From Dyadobacter sp. NIV53 (GTDB lineage: Bacteria > Bacteroidota > Bacteroidia > Cytophagales > Spirosomataceae), in assembly GCF_019711195.1 (NCBI RefSeq), contig NZ_CP081299.1, forward strand, positions 2,728,001 through 2,792,000: 64,000 bases of DNA, read 5' to 3'. Below are positions 27,238 through 36,622 of this stretch, in pieces (positions within the stretch are counted from its first letter, which is position 1; each line of letters begins with the position of its first letter). The position numbers and the translations under genes were made by a program. The notes beneath the pieces are model-generated. The model ran no database searches and had not been told where the DNA came from. It saw nothing but the letters and a program-made list of their open reading frames with translations.

Positions 27238-27286
27238 CTTTATCCTTGTATATCCAAAGTTTAACTTTGGATATACAAGGATAAAG
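27238..27286. promoter_or_regulatory. 49-nt perfect palindrome upstream of ATPase gene
   Basis: Two perfect 24-bp arms (27238-27261, starting ctttatccttgtatatcc, and 27263-27286) around a single T. It ends 14 bp before the ATG at 27301. It could be an operator, a transcription-blocking hairpin or a mobile remnant. No T-run follows the right arm, so a simple terminator is unlikely. Confidence 0.7.
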
Positions 27287-27300
27287 CCATATATTTAGGT

Positions 27301-28467
27301 ATGATCAAGCGGAAATTACAGCAAAATATAGAAAAGAAATTAGGTCAGTCCCCTGTTGTTTGTATACTTGGACCCAGGCAGGTAGGCAAAACAACGCTGG
27401 CTAAACTAATTGCTAATACCGATAAAAAAAGTTTTATATATCTTGATGTGGAAAATCCACGGGATATTGCAAAACTAGATGATGCTTATTCCTATCTGGA
27501 TAACTACCGGCAATCATGCATTCTGATTGATGAAGTACAACTTATGCCCGAATTATTTTCGATATTAAGACCTCTTATTGATGATTACAGGAAACCAGGA
27601 AGATTTATTTTACTAGGGTCCGCGTCACCATCATTGGTTAAAGGTGTTTCAGAATCTTTAGCAGGGCGGATTTCTTATCTGGAACTTACTCCAATAGGAA
27701 TTTCTGAAATAATGGAAGCATATCCGCTTCGTGTACATTGGTTCCGAGGTGGTTTTCCAAATGCGTTGTTAGTCGAGCATGTATCTGATGGACAAGATTG
27801 GTTGCAGGATTTTATAAGAAGTTATATAGAACGTGATCTGGCATATCTATTCGGGGCAGAGCTCGTTCCTGTTCTACTACGCAACTTTTGGAGTATGCTA
27901 GCTCATACACACGGCAATATCTGGAATTCTGAAATATTTGCCCGTTCCCTTGGTGTAACTGCACCTACCGTTTTACGTTATTTTGGATTTTTAGAAGGAG
28001 GGTATATGGTGAGAAAACTTCCACCATGGTTTGTGAACGCAAAAAAACGACTCGTAAAATCTCCAAAAGTATATATTCGGGATACGGGAATACTACATAG
28101 CTTACTAAATATCAGTACACAGGATGAATTATTAGGACATCCCGGAGTTGGTGCATCTTGGGAAGGATATGTCATAGAACAGATTTCACAACGGATAGGA
28201 AGTGGCATTGAATTGTTTTTTTACCGGACTTTGGCAGGTGCAGAATGTGATCTGATTTTAGTTCGAGGAATAGAACCAATTGCCTGTATCGAAATCAAAC
28301 TAAGCAATTCTCCTTCAATTACAAAGGGATTCATCAGTTCAACGGAAGATCTGAATCCTAAATATAAATATATCATTACTCCGGAAAGTGATAGGTACAC
28401 AACAAGTTATGGAGTAATTGTAACTAATTTAAATGATTTTATAGAAAATGATCTGACTAAAATTTAA
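27301..28467 (+). CDS. AAA_14/DUF4143 ATPase
   Basis: A 388-residue ATPase. Walker A GPRQVGKTT is at residues 24-32 and Walker B ILIDEVQ (Asp77, Glu78) follows; ILLGSASPSLVKG is the sensor-like block. The C-terminal DUF4143 half has FRGGFPNALL and YVIEQISQRIGSG, then a PD-(D/E)XK-like core with Asp317 and Glu331/Lys333 (GAECDL, IEIK). Such proteins are common accessory genes whose role, perhaps nuclease or defence related, is not settled. The gene is alone and preceded by a perfect palindrome. It converges on a haloperoxidase gene. Confidence 0.9.
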   Translation: MIKRKLQQNIEKKLGQSPVVCILGPRQVGKTTLAKLIANTDKKSFIYLDVENPRDIAKLDDAYSYLDNYRQSCILIDEVQLMPELFSILRPLIDDYRKPGRFILLGSASPSLVKGVSESLAGRISYLELTPIGISEIMEAYPLRVHWFRGGFPNALLVEHVSDGQDWLQDFIRSYIERDLAYLFGAELVPVLLRNFWSMLAHTHGNIWNSEIFARSLGVTAPTVLRYFGFLEGGYMVRKLPPWFVNAKKRLVKSPKVYIRDTGILHSLLNISTQDELLGHPGVGASWEGYVIEQISQRIGSGIELFFYRTLAGAECDLILVRGIEPIACIEIKLSNSPSITKGFISSTEDLNPKYKYIITPESDRYTTSYGVIVTNLNDFIENDLTKI

Positions 28468-28480
28468 TGTTGATTATTAA

Positions 28481-29821
28481 TTATTTGATAGCAACAGCCG
28501 GCTGAGAGCCGTCAGCCGACAGCTTCACAACTACCCAATTTCCCACTTTTTCCCCTTGCTCAAACCCAACGTCAATAGCATCTTTGAAATGGATTCCCCC
28601 GTAAAACCTGGAAATGGCGGCTTCCTGTGCCGCATTATTAAATGATTTGAAACTGCGGGCTTTCAGGCCAAAACGCTCTTCCACTGTGTCGGTATAAGCA
28701 AAGTTTTCTCCAAAATAATGCGTAAGAATAACAGACACAGCCGATGATATTACTGAATGTCCACTCAGATATTCCGGGAACGGTGGCGTTTGTAAAAATG
28801 GTTTCCAGGTTGGATCAATGTATTTGCGGATCGCCGTTTCCGGACGTATCCGGTTACTTCTGTATTTTTCATCCCAGCAAGCCATAAATCCGTCCATCAT
28901 ACCAATGGCAACGGCTGTATTTACCTGCATGGTTTTAGCAAAATTTGTTTTTCCCTTCCGGCATGCAATATCTGTGATTCCCATCCAGTGCGAACCTGGG
29001 GATATTTTTTTCATACCCACCAGTAAATGTCCCTTATTGTCCAATGCAAATGGATTACAATCCCAGAATGCAGCAATCACTTTGTGTTCCGTTCCTGATT
29101 TATCATCATAATTCAACTTCATCAATTTAAAAAATTCAGAGCTTTTATCCTCGGAGAAAGCGATAGGAGGAACAGGTTTAAACTGAGATGCAGAATCCAG
29201 TGTAAAAGGCCTGACCGTATTAAAATAAGGCTCAACCGGAGGAAAATATCCCGGAGGAGTCGGGTACCAGCTGCCATTTATTTCCTTTGGTTCGTAACGC
29301 GGAAAATTACTGATCAGATTATATCTGTCTGCTTTGGCATACTTCAAAATTTGCTTACTGACAGCCAGTGCATATTTGCCGGATCCTGTAATGATGTCAT
29401 TACTAAAACCAATGGAGCGACAGGAGTCGATCAGATGATCCTGGTATTTTTGCAATAATACCTTTCCTGACGGCTGCATTTTTTTGGCTGTTTCAAGCAT
29501 CGCTAATGCAGCACTAAGCTGATACGAATAGGTTTCAACACTATCCGGTTTCACAATCTTTGGAAAACCATTCAGTACACCTGCCATACTTTTTGTGGCT
29601 GAATCATTTAATGCTACCACTTCATAGCCCGCAAGACAAGCATACGAAAAAAAACGGGCACCCAAAGGTGGATTTGTAACGTCATGCACCATTACGTCCG
29701 TCATGTGTGCAGTAATATTGCCTATTGTTTCAGGACTTATATCCGGTATTTTCTGATCAGCCGTTTTACATCTGAACAGCGTTCCGGTGAGAATAATAAG
29801 AAGAAAGATTTTACTTTTCAT
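28481..29821 (-). CDS. vanadium-dependent haloperoxidase family protein (paralogue 1)
   Basis: A 446-residue PAP2-superfamily protein with an N-terminal hydrophobic signal segment and Cys18 (possible lipoprotein). The vanadate-binding set is complete: KYRSNRIRP (Lys319, Arg326), LSGH (Ser353-His355) and SRFYGGIH (Ser404, Arg405, His411), matching KX6RP, (P)SGH and SRX5H. It could oxidise halides with peroxide or act as a phosphatase, since the fold serves both. Its start overlaps the CRTAC1-like gene by four bases, so they are translationally coupled. A paralogue lies at 40379. The C-terminal tail (about SADGSQPAVAIK) may derive from repeat DNA. Confidence 0.9.
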   Translation of the reverse strand: MKSKIFLLIILTGTLFRCKTADQKIPDISPETIGNITAHMTDVMVHDVTNPPLGARFFSYACLAGYEVVALNDSATKSMAGVLNGFPKIVKPDSVETYSYQLSAALAMLETAKKMQPSGKVLLQKYQDHLIDSCRSIGFSNDIITGSGKYALAVSKQILKYAKADRYNLISNFPRYEPKEINGSWYPTPPGYFPPVEPYFNTVRPFTLDSASQFKPVPPIAFSEDKSSEFFKLMKLNYDDKSGTEHKVIAAFWDCNPFALDNKGHLLVGMKKISPGSHWMGITDIACRKGKTNFAKTMQVNTAVAIGMMDGFMACWDEKYRSNRIRPETAIRKYIDPTWKPFLQTPPFPEYLSGHSVISSAVSVILTHYFGENFAYTDTVEERFGLKARSFKSFNNAAQEAAISRFYGGIHFKDAIDVGFEQGEKVGNWVVVKLSADGSQPAVAIK

Positions 29822-32800
29822 TTTGAACTCAATTGATATGCTTTTATTTCCTGTTGATTGATCCCGAATAATAATTTATTACCAATTGGAAGCACACTTC
29901 TAACGTCTCCATTTAGTGCAAAACCGGATTGTAACTGGGGGATATAATCAAATTTTCCTTTGCCGTTTCCTTTCAGTAATACGCCATAATTTGCATCATA
30001 TTTCCCAAATCTTAAACGTGCCTTACTCACATTGCCGCATATTAGTAAATCCTTATTTCCATCGTGGTCATAATCCAGCGGGGTAATGGTATAAGCTGGT
30101 GAAACCTGAACTTCCAGAGGTAATGATCTCTCAGTAAATTTACCATTGGCACCACTTTCAAAATAGGCCGTCTTGAAATAATTGGCTTTTAAAGATTTCG
30201 CTCCCTGCAATTCTTCCGGCGTAAATATTTCCTTAACTGTTGCTTCCGCATAACTTTTATAATCCTGAAAGCGCGTACGCATAATGCTCATCTGGTCCAG
30301 CAGTTCGTCCCGGGTGATATACGGATAACTTTTGCCGTGAATATAAAAACTCATGATCGGATCAATAGCTCCGTTGTCGTCAAAATCTTTATAAATTAAT
30401 TCCGCCGGCTCTGCGTCACTTGCTTTGCATTGTGTATTCAGGCCCATATTTCCAACCACCAGATCCGGTTTTCCGTCTCCGTTTAAGTCATCCAGCAAAA
30501 TTTTGTTCCACCATCCGGTATAGGATTTTGCAAAAAAATCTTTCGTTCTATTCAACAGTTTTCCATTGGTATTGATAAAAACAGTAATTGGCATCCATTC
30601 TCCGACAATGATCAGATCCGGTTTTTTATCGCCGTTCAAGTCCGTCCAGGCCGCATCCGTAACCATTCCTATCCTTTCTATTTCAGAAGAAACCTGCTTC
30701 GTCTGATTGCTAAATTTCCCTCTTCCGTCATTGATCAAAACATAACTTTCAGGTGTTTCAGGATAACGTCCCGGAATTACGCGTCCGCCTGCAAACAGAT
30801 CAGGTTTTCCGTCTCCATTCATATCTGCTACACGTACACAGCTCACACTGGTCAGCATTTTGGGTAATGCATCTGTCTTTTTTGTAAAATTCCCCTTACC
30901 ATCGTTGATATACAACCGGCTTTGCAAAAGCGGATCTTCGGGCAAAAATGCTGCATATCCACCACTCGCTACAAACAAGTCCGTAAAGCCATCTCCGTTC
31001 GCATCAAAAAATACAGCATCAGTATCGTCACTTTGTTTATCACTACCAAAAGCCAAAACAGGTTTTGTAGTAAATGAGCCTCCTTTTTGCTGAAAATACA
31101 GTTTCCCCGCTTCGCCAGAGCCACCACCGGTATAGACGTCTTCCAGCCCATCACCATTTACATCGGCCTTGGCCATGCACGGGCCTGAAAACGAAATTGG
31201 GTTGATCAGTAAAGGCTGACGTTTAAAATCATTGGTTCGAATTACCGGACTTTTAAAAGCAACAGGAGAATGTACGGATGTAAAAACAGGGGTGGGAATT
31301 TTAGTAAATGACTTCCCGGTTTTAGCATTTTTTTCAGATAATGCAAGTATCTGGTTTGTTTTCGGATTGAGTATCTTTTCTCTTTTTCCACTTTGCCAGA
31401 TTATAACCAATGAATCAATAGCATTGTCCCTTCCCAATCCAAAATGTAAAACCGGTGATACACTGGATTGGTAACCGCGGGTTGGCATTTGTTCCAGATA
31501 TTGCTGTTGTCCTTTATGATAAATCGTAATCCTTGCGCCTAAACCTAAGGTATTTTTACTATCTCCTTGTGTTTTGATCTTCAGGTAATTATTCTTTAAA
31601 TATTTATCGCTTTCATTCTGATAAATAAAAGCAGGAATATTGATGTTGTTAACGACCAGATCCAGATCTCCGTCATTGTCCAGATCAGCATAAGCCGCAC
31701 CTCCGCTGTTAGAAATCTGGCTCAAACCCCAATTTTCTGCTACATTATTAAAAGTCAGGTTCTTATTATTCTGAAATAAATAATTTTTCATATTGGAAGA
31801 GGGCATCTTATATACCAATTCCAGAACATCTTCTCTTTTCACCTGCCCTTCTTTTCTTTTTAAATGATCTCCCATGTATTTTACAAAATCCATATTCGTA
31901 AAATCACGCAGATTTCCATTGGTTACAAAAAGGTCTTTCCAGCCATCATTGTCATAATCAGCAAACAAAGGCGCCCAGCTCCAGTCCGTATTAGATACTC
32001 CTGCCAGCTGCCCGATTTCCGAAAAAGCAGGTTTCCCTTTACCCTTTACCCCTTCCCCTTTTGCCCCTTCATTCAATTGCAGCATGTTCCGCATATACTG
32101 ATGCCTGAACCCTACTTTGACATTGAAATCAAATAGTTCATAATTATCCAGTCCAGCCAGTAATTTTTGTCTGCGGTTATCTTCCGGCAACATATCAAGG
32201 GTAAAAATATCAGGCAGTCCGTCGTTGTTAAAATCAGCAATATCATTGCCCATTGATGAGTGTGAAGTGTGGCCGATACCTGCGTCTGTTACGTCAGAGA
32301 AAGTACCGTTTTTGTTGTTGATATATAAAAAATCAGGAACCGAATAATCATTGGAAACGTACATGTCCGGCCATCCATCCTGATTGATATCAGCAATTCC
32401 TATCCCCAATCCGTAAGTTAACGGAGAACTGTGAATTCCCGACTTGATGGTTACATCAGTAAAAAACGGAGTTCCGTCTGATTTTAAATCATTACGAAAT
32501 AACCTTACACCGCAAATCGGGTCATCTTTTTTAAGCAGATCAGCTGTGCTGGATTCGTCCAGTATGGGTAATGCTTTGGGATTATGATTTAACAAAAACA
32601 TATCAAGATCGCCATCCCGGTCATAATCAAAAAATGCAGCCTGCGTACTGTTACTTGGCGCTGAGAGGCCATATTGTCCGGCCATTTCTTCGAATTGAGG
32701 AATCCCGTTATCGTTGTTTCCTTTATTGATAAAAAGCTGGTCTTTTAAACTTTCGGGAGAAACATTTCCTGAGTAACATACATAAATATCCAGTTTGCCA

Positions 32801-33213
32801 TCGCCGTTTACATCCGCCATAGTTACGCCGGTTTTCCATGGTTTTTCCCTACCGCCAACACTTGAAACCGCTGTAATATCTTCAAAAACCATTTTTCCTT
32901 TATTCAGGTAAAGTTTGTTTGAAACCATATTACCTGTAAAATAAATGTCATCCAGCCCGTCACCGTTTAAATCACCGACCGCTACGCCACCTCCGTTATA
33001 AAAATATTCATACATCAGCACATTGGTATTCAGTCCTTCCGTTAATGTATTGGCAAAATCAACTTTGGTTTGTTCCGGCGTCAAAAGGGTAAACAGAGGC
33101 GTGTCTGTTTCAGGCTTTTCTTTTTCAGAAGTCGATGAATTCTGACAGCCAGTGAAAATAAAGGTTCCTGTAATAATCAGGCTCAAAAAATATTGAACGT
33201 TTATTCGTATCAT
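29818..33213 (-). CDS. CRTAC1-like FG-GAP/VCBS and ASPIC/UnbV lipoprotein
   Basis: A 1131-residue surface-type lipoprotein (lipobox FTGC, Cys23). Residues 60-350 hold FG-GAP/VCBS calcium-binding repeats (NGDGLDDIYFTGN, VNGDGKLDIYV, DYDRDGDLDMFLLN), residues about 555-625 form an ASPIC/UnbV domain (LGARITIYHKGQQQ, HFGLGRDNAIDSLVIIWQSG) and a second propeller fills 690-1100 (VNGDGLEDVYTGGGS, LNGDGKPDLVVGNMG). It lies between susD and the haloperoxidase gene and overlaps the latter by 4 bp. It is likely an exported binding or scaffold protein in the same system; no enzymatic role is assigned. Confidence 0.92.
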   Translation of the reverse strand: MIRINVQYFLSLIITGTFIFTGCQNSSTSEKEKPETDTPLFTLLTPEQTKVDFANTLTEGLNTNVLMYEYFYNGGGVAVGDLNGDGLDDIYFTGNMVSNKLYLNKGKMVFEDITAVSSVGGREKPWKTGVTMADVNGDGKLDIYVCYSGNVSPESLKDQLFINKGNNDNGIPQFEEMAGQYGLSAPSNSTQAAFFDYDRDGDLDMFLLNHNPKALPILDESSTADLLKKDDPICGVRLFRNDLKSDGTPFFTDVTIKSGIHSSPLTYGLGIGIADINQDGWPDMYVSNDYSVPDFLYINNKNGTFSDVTDAGIGHTSHSSMGNDIADFNNDGLPDIFTLDMLPEDNRRQKLLAGLDNYELFDFNVKVGFRHQYMRNMLQLNEGAKGEGVKGKGKPAFSEIGQLAGVSNTDWSWAPLFADYDNDGWKDLFVTNGNLRDFTNMDFVKYMGDHLKRKEGQVKREDVLELVYKMPSSNMKNYLFQNNKNLTFNNVAENWGLSQISNSGGAAYADLDNDGDLDLVVNNINIPAFIYQNESDKYLKNNYLKIKTQGDSKNTLGLGARITIYHKGQQQYLEQMPTRGYQSSVSPVLHFGLGRDNAIDSLVIIWQSGKREKILNPKTNQILALSEKNAKTGKSFTKIPTPVFTSVHSPVAFKSPVIRTNDFKRQPLLINPISFSGPCMAKADVNGDGLEDVYTGGGSGEAGKLYFQQKGGSFTTKPVLAFGSDKQSDDTDAVFFDANGDGFTDLFVASGGYAAFLPEDPLLQSRLYINDGKGNFTKKTDALPKMLTSVSCVRVADMNGDGKPDLFAGGRVIPGRYPETPESYVLINDGRGKFSNQTKQVSSEIERIGMVTDAAWTDLNGDKKPDLIIVGEWMPITVFINTNGKLLNRTKDFFAKSYTGWWNKILLDDLNGDGKPDLVVGNMGLNTQCKASDAEPAELIYKDFDDNGAIDPIMSFYIHGKSYPYITRDELLDQMSIMRTRFQDYKSYAEATVKEIFTPEELQGAKSLKANYFKTAYFESGANGKFTERSLPLEVQVSPAYTITPLDYDHDGNKDLLICGNVSKARLRFGKYDANYGVLLKGNGKGKFDYIPQLQSGFALNGDVRSVLPIGNKLLFGINQQEIKAYQLSSK

Positions 33214-33243
33214 ATTTCGGACTTACGCAGGTATATATAATAG

Positions 33244-33283
33244 AAAAAAGAAACTATGCCTTCATGGAAGACATAGTTTCTTT
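33244..33283 (-). terminator. terminator/attenuator after susD
   Basis: Arms of 12 bp (aaagaaactatg at 33247-33258 and catagtttcttt at 33272-33283) around a 13-nt loop, followed on the minus strand by six U. It lies 26 bp after the susD stop and 31 bp before the CRTAC1-like ATG. It would lower readthrough from susCD into the downstream genes. Confidence 0.75.
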
Positions 33284-33309
33284 AAAATTAATCATTATAA
33301 AAAGACAAA

Positions 33310-35214
33310 CTAGTTATCGTAACCAGGATTTTGAAGTAATGATGCATTCCTGTTAATTTCATTACGGCTGAAAGGACGGAAATACATTTTATCCACCCAT
33401 GTACGGTTTTCATGAGATTTTTCTTCAACAGGCGTGTAAGTATAATCGTAAACCGTTGTATCGAAATGATACGGTTCTTTCATAGACTTACCTGTTTTGA
33501 ATTTACCAAGAACGTTAACATATTGTAATGGACGTCCAAGTGTTTCTTTTGCAATCATCCAGCGACGTGCATCATGATAACGCTGTTCTTCATAAGCCAT
33601 TTCAATTCTTCTTTCGTGACGGTAAGCTTCTTTTAAAGCTGCACCAGTAGCTTTTGATGCAGGCATACCAGCACGGAAACGAATTTTGTTCAACCATGTA
33701 AGAGCAACTGCTTCCTGTCCTAATTCAATACTTGCTTCAATATAATTGAAAACAGCTTCAGTATATCTCAGGAAAGGCCACGGAATATTCTGACGGTCAG
33801 TATTTTCAACAAGATCCGGATTAGGATCAATAAATTTACGCATGTAATAACCGGTACGGCTTCCGTTCCAGTCTTCAATTGTACTCTGACGTGTATCTAA
33901 TCCTTTACGGTTAAACAAGGCCCCTTTATCGTCCAGAAGGTCGTAAGCACCAGTCTGTATCTGATTTGTAGGGTCAACATTTCCTGAAATTTTGTTACGC
34001 GGTTTCCAGGGAGCTCCGTCATACATTACAGTTGCATAAAAACGAGGGTCACGATTAACATATGGCGCAGCTTTTTGAACAGGATTTGTCCAGGCAAAAG
34101 AAGTTCCATCCATCATTTCGTAATCATCAACCAGTAAACCGATTGGTGTATTACCAGCCCAGTTATGATAACCGTTCGGGCCATTTCTTAACCCAGTCTG
34201 GCGCGCACCACCTTCATTCCCGTCATTAAGACTTGGTGTAAAAAACTTACCAAAAATGATTTCATTACCTCCTGACGGATCCAGTGTTTTGTCAGCACTG
34301 TACCCAGCCATTGCAATAGAAATATAATTAAGCCTGCCTTGTTCAGCTGTTGCAGGAGCAGTCAGGTCTAATTTGTATCCACCATTACCTCCGTCAATTA
34401 CAGCCTTTGCAGCAGCCTGAGCGGCAGTCCAGCGGGCAGCACGGTCTCCGGATAAATATCCAAGAAATTCAGGATGAGCAAATCCTGCAACCAATGCTGA
34501 TTTCGTTTTTGCAGTTGGAATATCATGCAGGTCACTTGCTGCATAAAGTAAAACCCTTGATTTAAGAGCTAACGCAGCAACTTTTGTAGCACGGCCTTTC
34601 ACAGCTGTTTTACCATCTAATAACAAAGCAGCACTATCAGCATCGTTTATTATTGACTTTACACATTCATCATAAGTATTACGGGCAACTGAATAATCTT
34701 CATTTAAGGCATACACCTTTTTGATGATTGGTACAGAGCCATAATAGCGTAATAATTGCTGATAGTAATAAGCCCTTAAAAAATACGCCTCACCTTTCAG
34801 ACGCGCTTTCAAAGTTTCATCCGTAAAAGTAGCCGAAGCCAGGTTATTTATTGCCTGGTTTGCTGATCTGACGCGGGTATACATAGCTCCCCATCCGTAC
34901 GTATCATCTACCCAACCAAGATTGGAAGGGCTTAAACTTCCTTCATTTACTGTGTTAATACTACGGCCGGTATGGGTAAATACAGCTTCGTCGGTAAGAG
35001 AAGCCAGCATTTGTTCACTAAAACCTCCCTGCTGAAGACCGGCATAAATCCCGGTAACAAAACCTTCTGCGAGTGCTCCGTCTTTCCATACTTCCTCAGT
35101 TGGTATTTCAGTTGGAGGCGTTACGTCCAGGAAGTCTGTATTGCAGGATGAGAGCCCTAATGTGGCCGACAGTGCAATCAGTAATATATTTCTATAATTC
35201 AATTTCATATTCAT
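33310..35214 (-). CDS. SusD/RagB family outer-membrane lipoprotein
   Basis: Surface substrate-binding partner of SusC, 634 residues. Lipobox LSSC (Cys24) is followed by the mature start NTDFLDVTPPTEIPTEEVWK, the SusD entry. The TPR-like part includes EAYFLRAYYYQQLLRYYG-type sequence near residue 140, and the C-terminal half has RYTEAVFNYIEASIELGQEA and RHERRIEMAYEEQRYHDARR, conserved RagB/SusD phrases. It starts six bases after the SusC stop (35221), so the two are coupled. The ligand is not evident: no glycanase lies nearby, only haloperoxidase and CRTAC1-like genes. Confidence 0.95.
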   Translation of the reverse strand: MNMKLNYRNILLIALSATLGLSSCNTDFLDVTPPTEIPTEEVWKDGALAEGFVTGIYAGLQQGGFSEQMLASLTDEAVFTHTGRSINTVNEGSLSPSNLGWVDDTYGWGAMYTRVRSANQAINNLASATFTDETLKARLKGEAYFLRAYYYQQLLRYYGSVPIIKKVYALNEDYSVARNTYDECVKSIINDADSAALLLDGKTAVKGRATKVAALALKSRVLLYAASDLHDIPTAKTKSALVAGFAHPEFLGYLSGDRAARWTAAQAAAKAVIDGGNGGYKLDLTAPATAEQGRLNYISIAMAGYSADKTLDPSGGNEIIFGKFFTPSLNDGNEGGARQTGLRNGPNGYHNWAGNTPIGLLVDDYEMMDGTSFAWTNPVQKAAPYVNRDPRFYATVMYDGAPWKPRNKISGNVDPTNQIQTGAYDLLDDKGALFNRKGLDTRQSTIEDWNGSRTGYYMRKFIDPNPDLVENTDRQNIPWPFLRYTEAVFNYIEASIELGQEAVALTWLNKIRFRAGMPASKATGAALKEAYRHERRIEMAYEEQRYHDARRWMIAKETLGRPLQYVNVLGKFKTGKSMKEPYHFDTTVYDYTYTPVEEKSHENRTWVDKMYFRPFSRNEINRNASLLQNPGYDN

Positions 35215-35220
35215 AATTAA

Positions 35221-35391
35221 TTAAAATCCTACACGTATACCTGCATTAAGAATTCTCGACTGTGGATAGTATTGTCCACTTGTGCTTGTAGATTCAGGAT
35301 CCCAGATTTTGATTTTAGAGAAAGTAAACAGGTTCAATCCATTTACATAAACCCTGAATTTATTTAACCCTAATTTCTGACCAACTGGACT
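35221..35391 (-). pseudogene. 3' remnant of susC cut off by IS3 insertion
   Basis: On the minus strand this reads SPVGQKLGLNKFRVYVNG, then LNLFTFSKIKIWDPES and ends ILNAGIRVGF plus stop, a normal SusC terminal region with the C-terminal Phe. It has no start of its own. It joins in frame with the 5' part (...NLPSSVW) when the insertion and one copy of a 3-bp target are removed. Confidence 0.9.
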
Positions 35392-35444
35392 TGCTACCTT
35401 TAAGTGGACATTGAGTTAAGTGAAACTTTTATAACTTAACACTT

Positions 35445-35759
35445 ATGTCTGGAGAAAGAAGAGTATTTGACAAGGAGTTCAAACTGATGAGCGTTGAACT
35501 AAGCAATAGCCGCACAGACCTTGCTGCACTGGCAAAAGAATTGGATGTTCCACCTGCTATGCTATACCGCTGGCGTAGAGAGTTTTCTGCGAAACAAAAC
35601 GGTAGTTTTCCTGGCAACGGAAAGGTGATTTTAAGTGAAACGGAACAGGAATTGGCCCGGCTAAGGAAAGAACTCCGCGACACACAACTTGAACGAGATA
35701 TCTTAAAAAAGGCTGTAGGCATTTTCTCCAGGAGCGATGGCAAATATTCGGGTTCATAA
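35445..35759 (+). CDS. IS3 family transposase OrfA
   Basis: A 104-residue helix-turn-helix protein: RRVFDKEFKLMSVELSNS, LAALAKELDVPPAMLYRWRR and a leucine-zipper-like tail TEQELARLRKELRDTQLERD. It binds the terminal repeats. It ends in frame after an AAAAAAG heptamer, from which ribosomes would shift by -1 into orfB to make the full transposase. Confidence 0.93.
   Translation: MSGERRVFDKEFKLMSVELSNSRTDLAALAKELDVPPAMLYRWRREFSAKQNGSFPGNGKVILSETEQELARLRKELRDTQLERDILKKAVGIFSRSDGKYSGS
35705..35711 (+). promoter_or_regulatory. A_AAA_AAG -1 ribosomal slippery site
   Basis: In the orfA frame the codons read ttA AAA AAG. After a -1 slip the frame reads KKGCRHFLQERWQIFGFIKD and on into OrfB without a stop, giving the OrfAB fusion. 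Confidence 0.75.
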
Positions 35760-35791
35760 AGGATCACCGGAAAATATTTCCCATTGAGAAA

Positions 35792-36622
35792 ATGTGCATG
35801 GTTTTTAAGGTAAGCAGAAGCAGGTTTTATACTTGGCTGAGCAATAAACTATCGGATACAGCTATTGAAAATCAGACCCTTATCGATAAAATAATTGTTA
35901 TTCATGGGGATAGTAAACAAACGTACGGAAGCCCCAGGGTCACTCAGGAATTGTACAAACTGGGGGTGAAAGTGTCCCGTCCAAGGGTCGCCAGACTGAT
36001 GAAGAAAGCAAAAATAAGAAGTATTGTCAAGAGAAAATTCCGTGTCACAACAGATTCTGAACATACATATCCGGTTGTAGCAAATAAGCTTAACAGGCAA
36101 TTTAAAGTAGAAAAAATAGCTACTGCGTGGGTGTCTGACATCACATACATTAAAACGACGCAAGGTTGGCTATATCTCACCATAGTACTGGATTTAGCTG
36201 ACAGGAGAGTAATTGGATGGGCGCTTAGTTCAACAATGAAAGCTATTGATACTGTGATACCTGCGTGGAAAATGGCTCTGAAAAATAGAAGCGTAACCTG
36301 TGAATTAATTTTCCATTCGGATAGGGGAATTCAATACGCCTGCAACGAATTTAAAAGTTTGCTGGACAAAAGCCCACTGGTAATAAGAAGCATGAGCAGA
36401 AAAGGAAATTGTTGGGATAATGCGGTTGCTGAAAGTTTTTTTAAGACCTTAAAAGCAGAATGTGTTTACCAAAATACTTTTATTAATAAACACCAGGCAG
36501 CAATAATTGTATTTGAATATATTGAAACCTGGTATAATAGAAAGAGGCTTCATTCTGCCCTCGGGTACATGTCACCAAAAGAATTTGAAGAACTTTTAAA
36601 TATGCAGAAAATTGCGGCTTAA
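35792..36622 (+). CDS. IS3 family transposase OrfB (DDE integrase domain)
   Basis: A 276-residue rve-type catalytic part. The HTH-like entry VSRSRFYTWLSNKL and YGSPRVTQELYKLGVKVSRP precede the DDE core: Asp in AWVSDITYIKT, Asp in IFHSDRGIQYACNEF and Glu in NCWDNAVAESFFKTLKAE. The end YNRKRLHSALGYMSPKEFEE is diagnostic for the family. The frame is open well upstream of its ATG, so most product is expected as the OrfAB frameshift protein. Confidence 0.96.
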   Translation: MCMVFKVSRSRFYTWLSNKLSDTAIENQTLIDKIIVIHGDSKQTYGSPRVTQELYKLGVKVSRPRVARLMKKAKIRSIVKRKFRVTTDSEHTYPVVANKLNRQFKVEKIATAWVSDITYIKTTQGWLYLTIVLDLADRRVIGWALSSTMKAIDTVIPAWKMALKNRSVTCELIFHSDRGIQYACNEFKSLLDKSPLVIRSMSRKGNCWDNAVAESFFKTLKAECVYQNTFINKHQAAIIVFEYIETWYNRKRLHSALGYMSPKEFEELLNMQKIAA

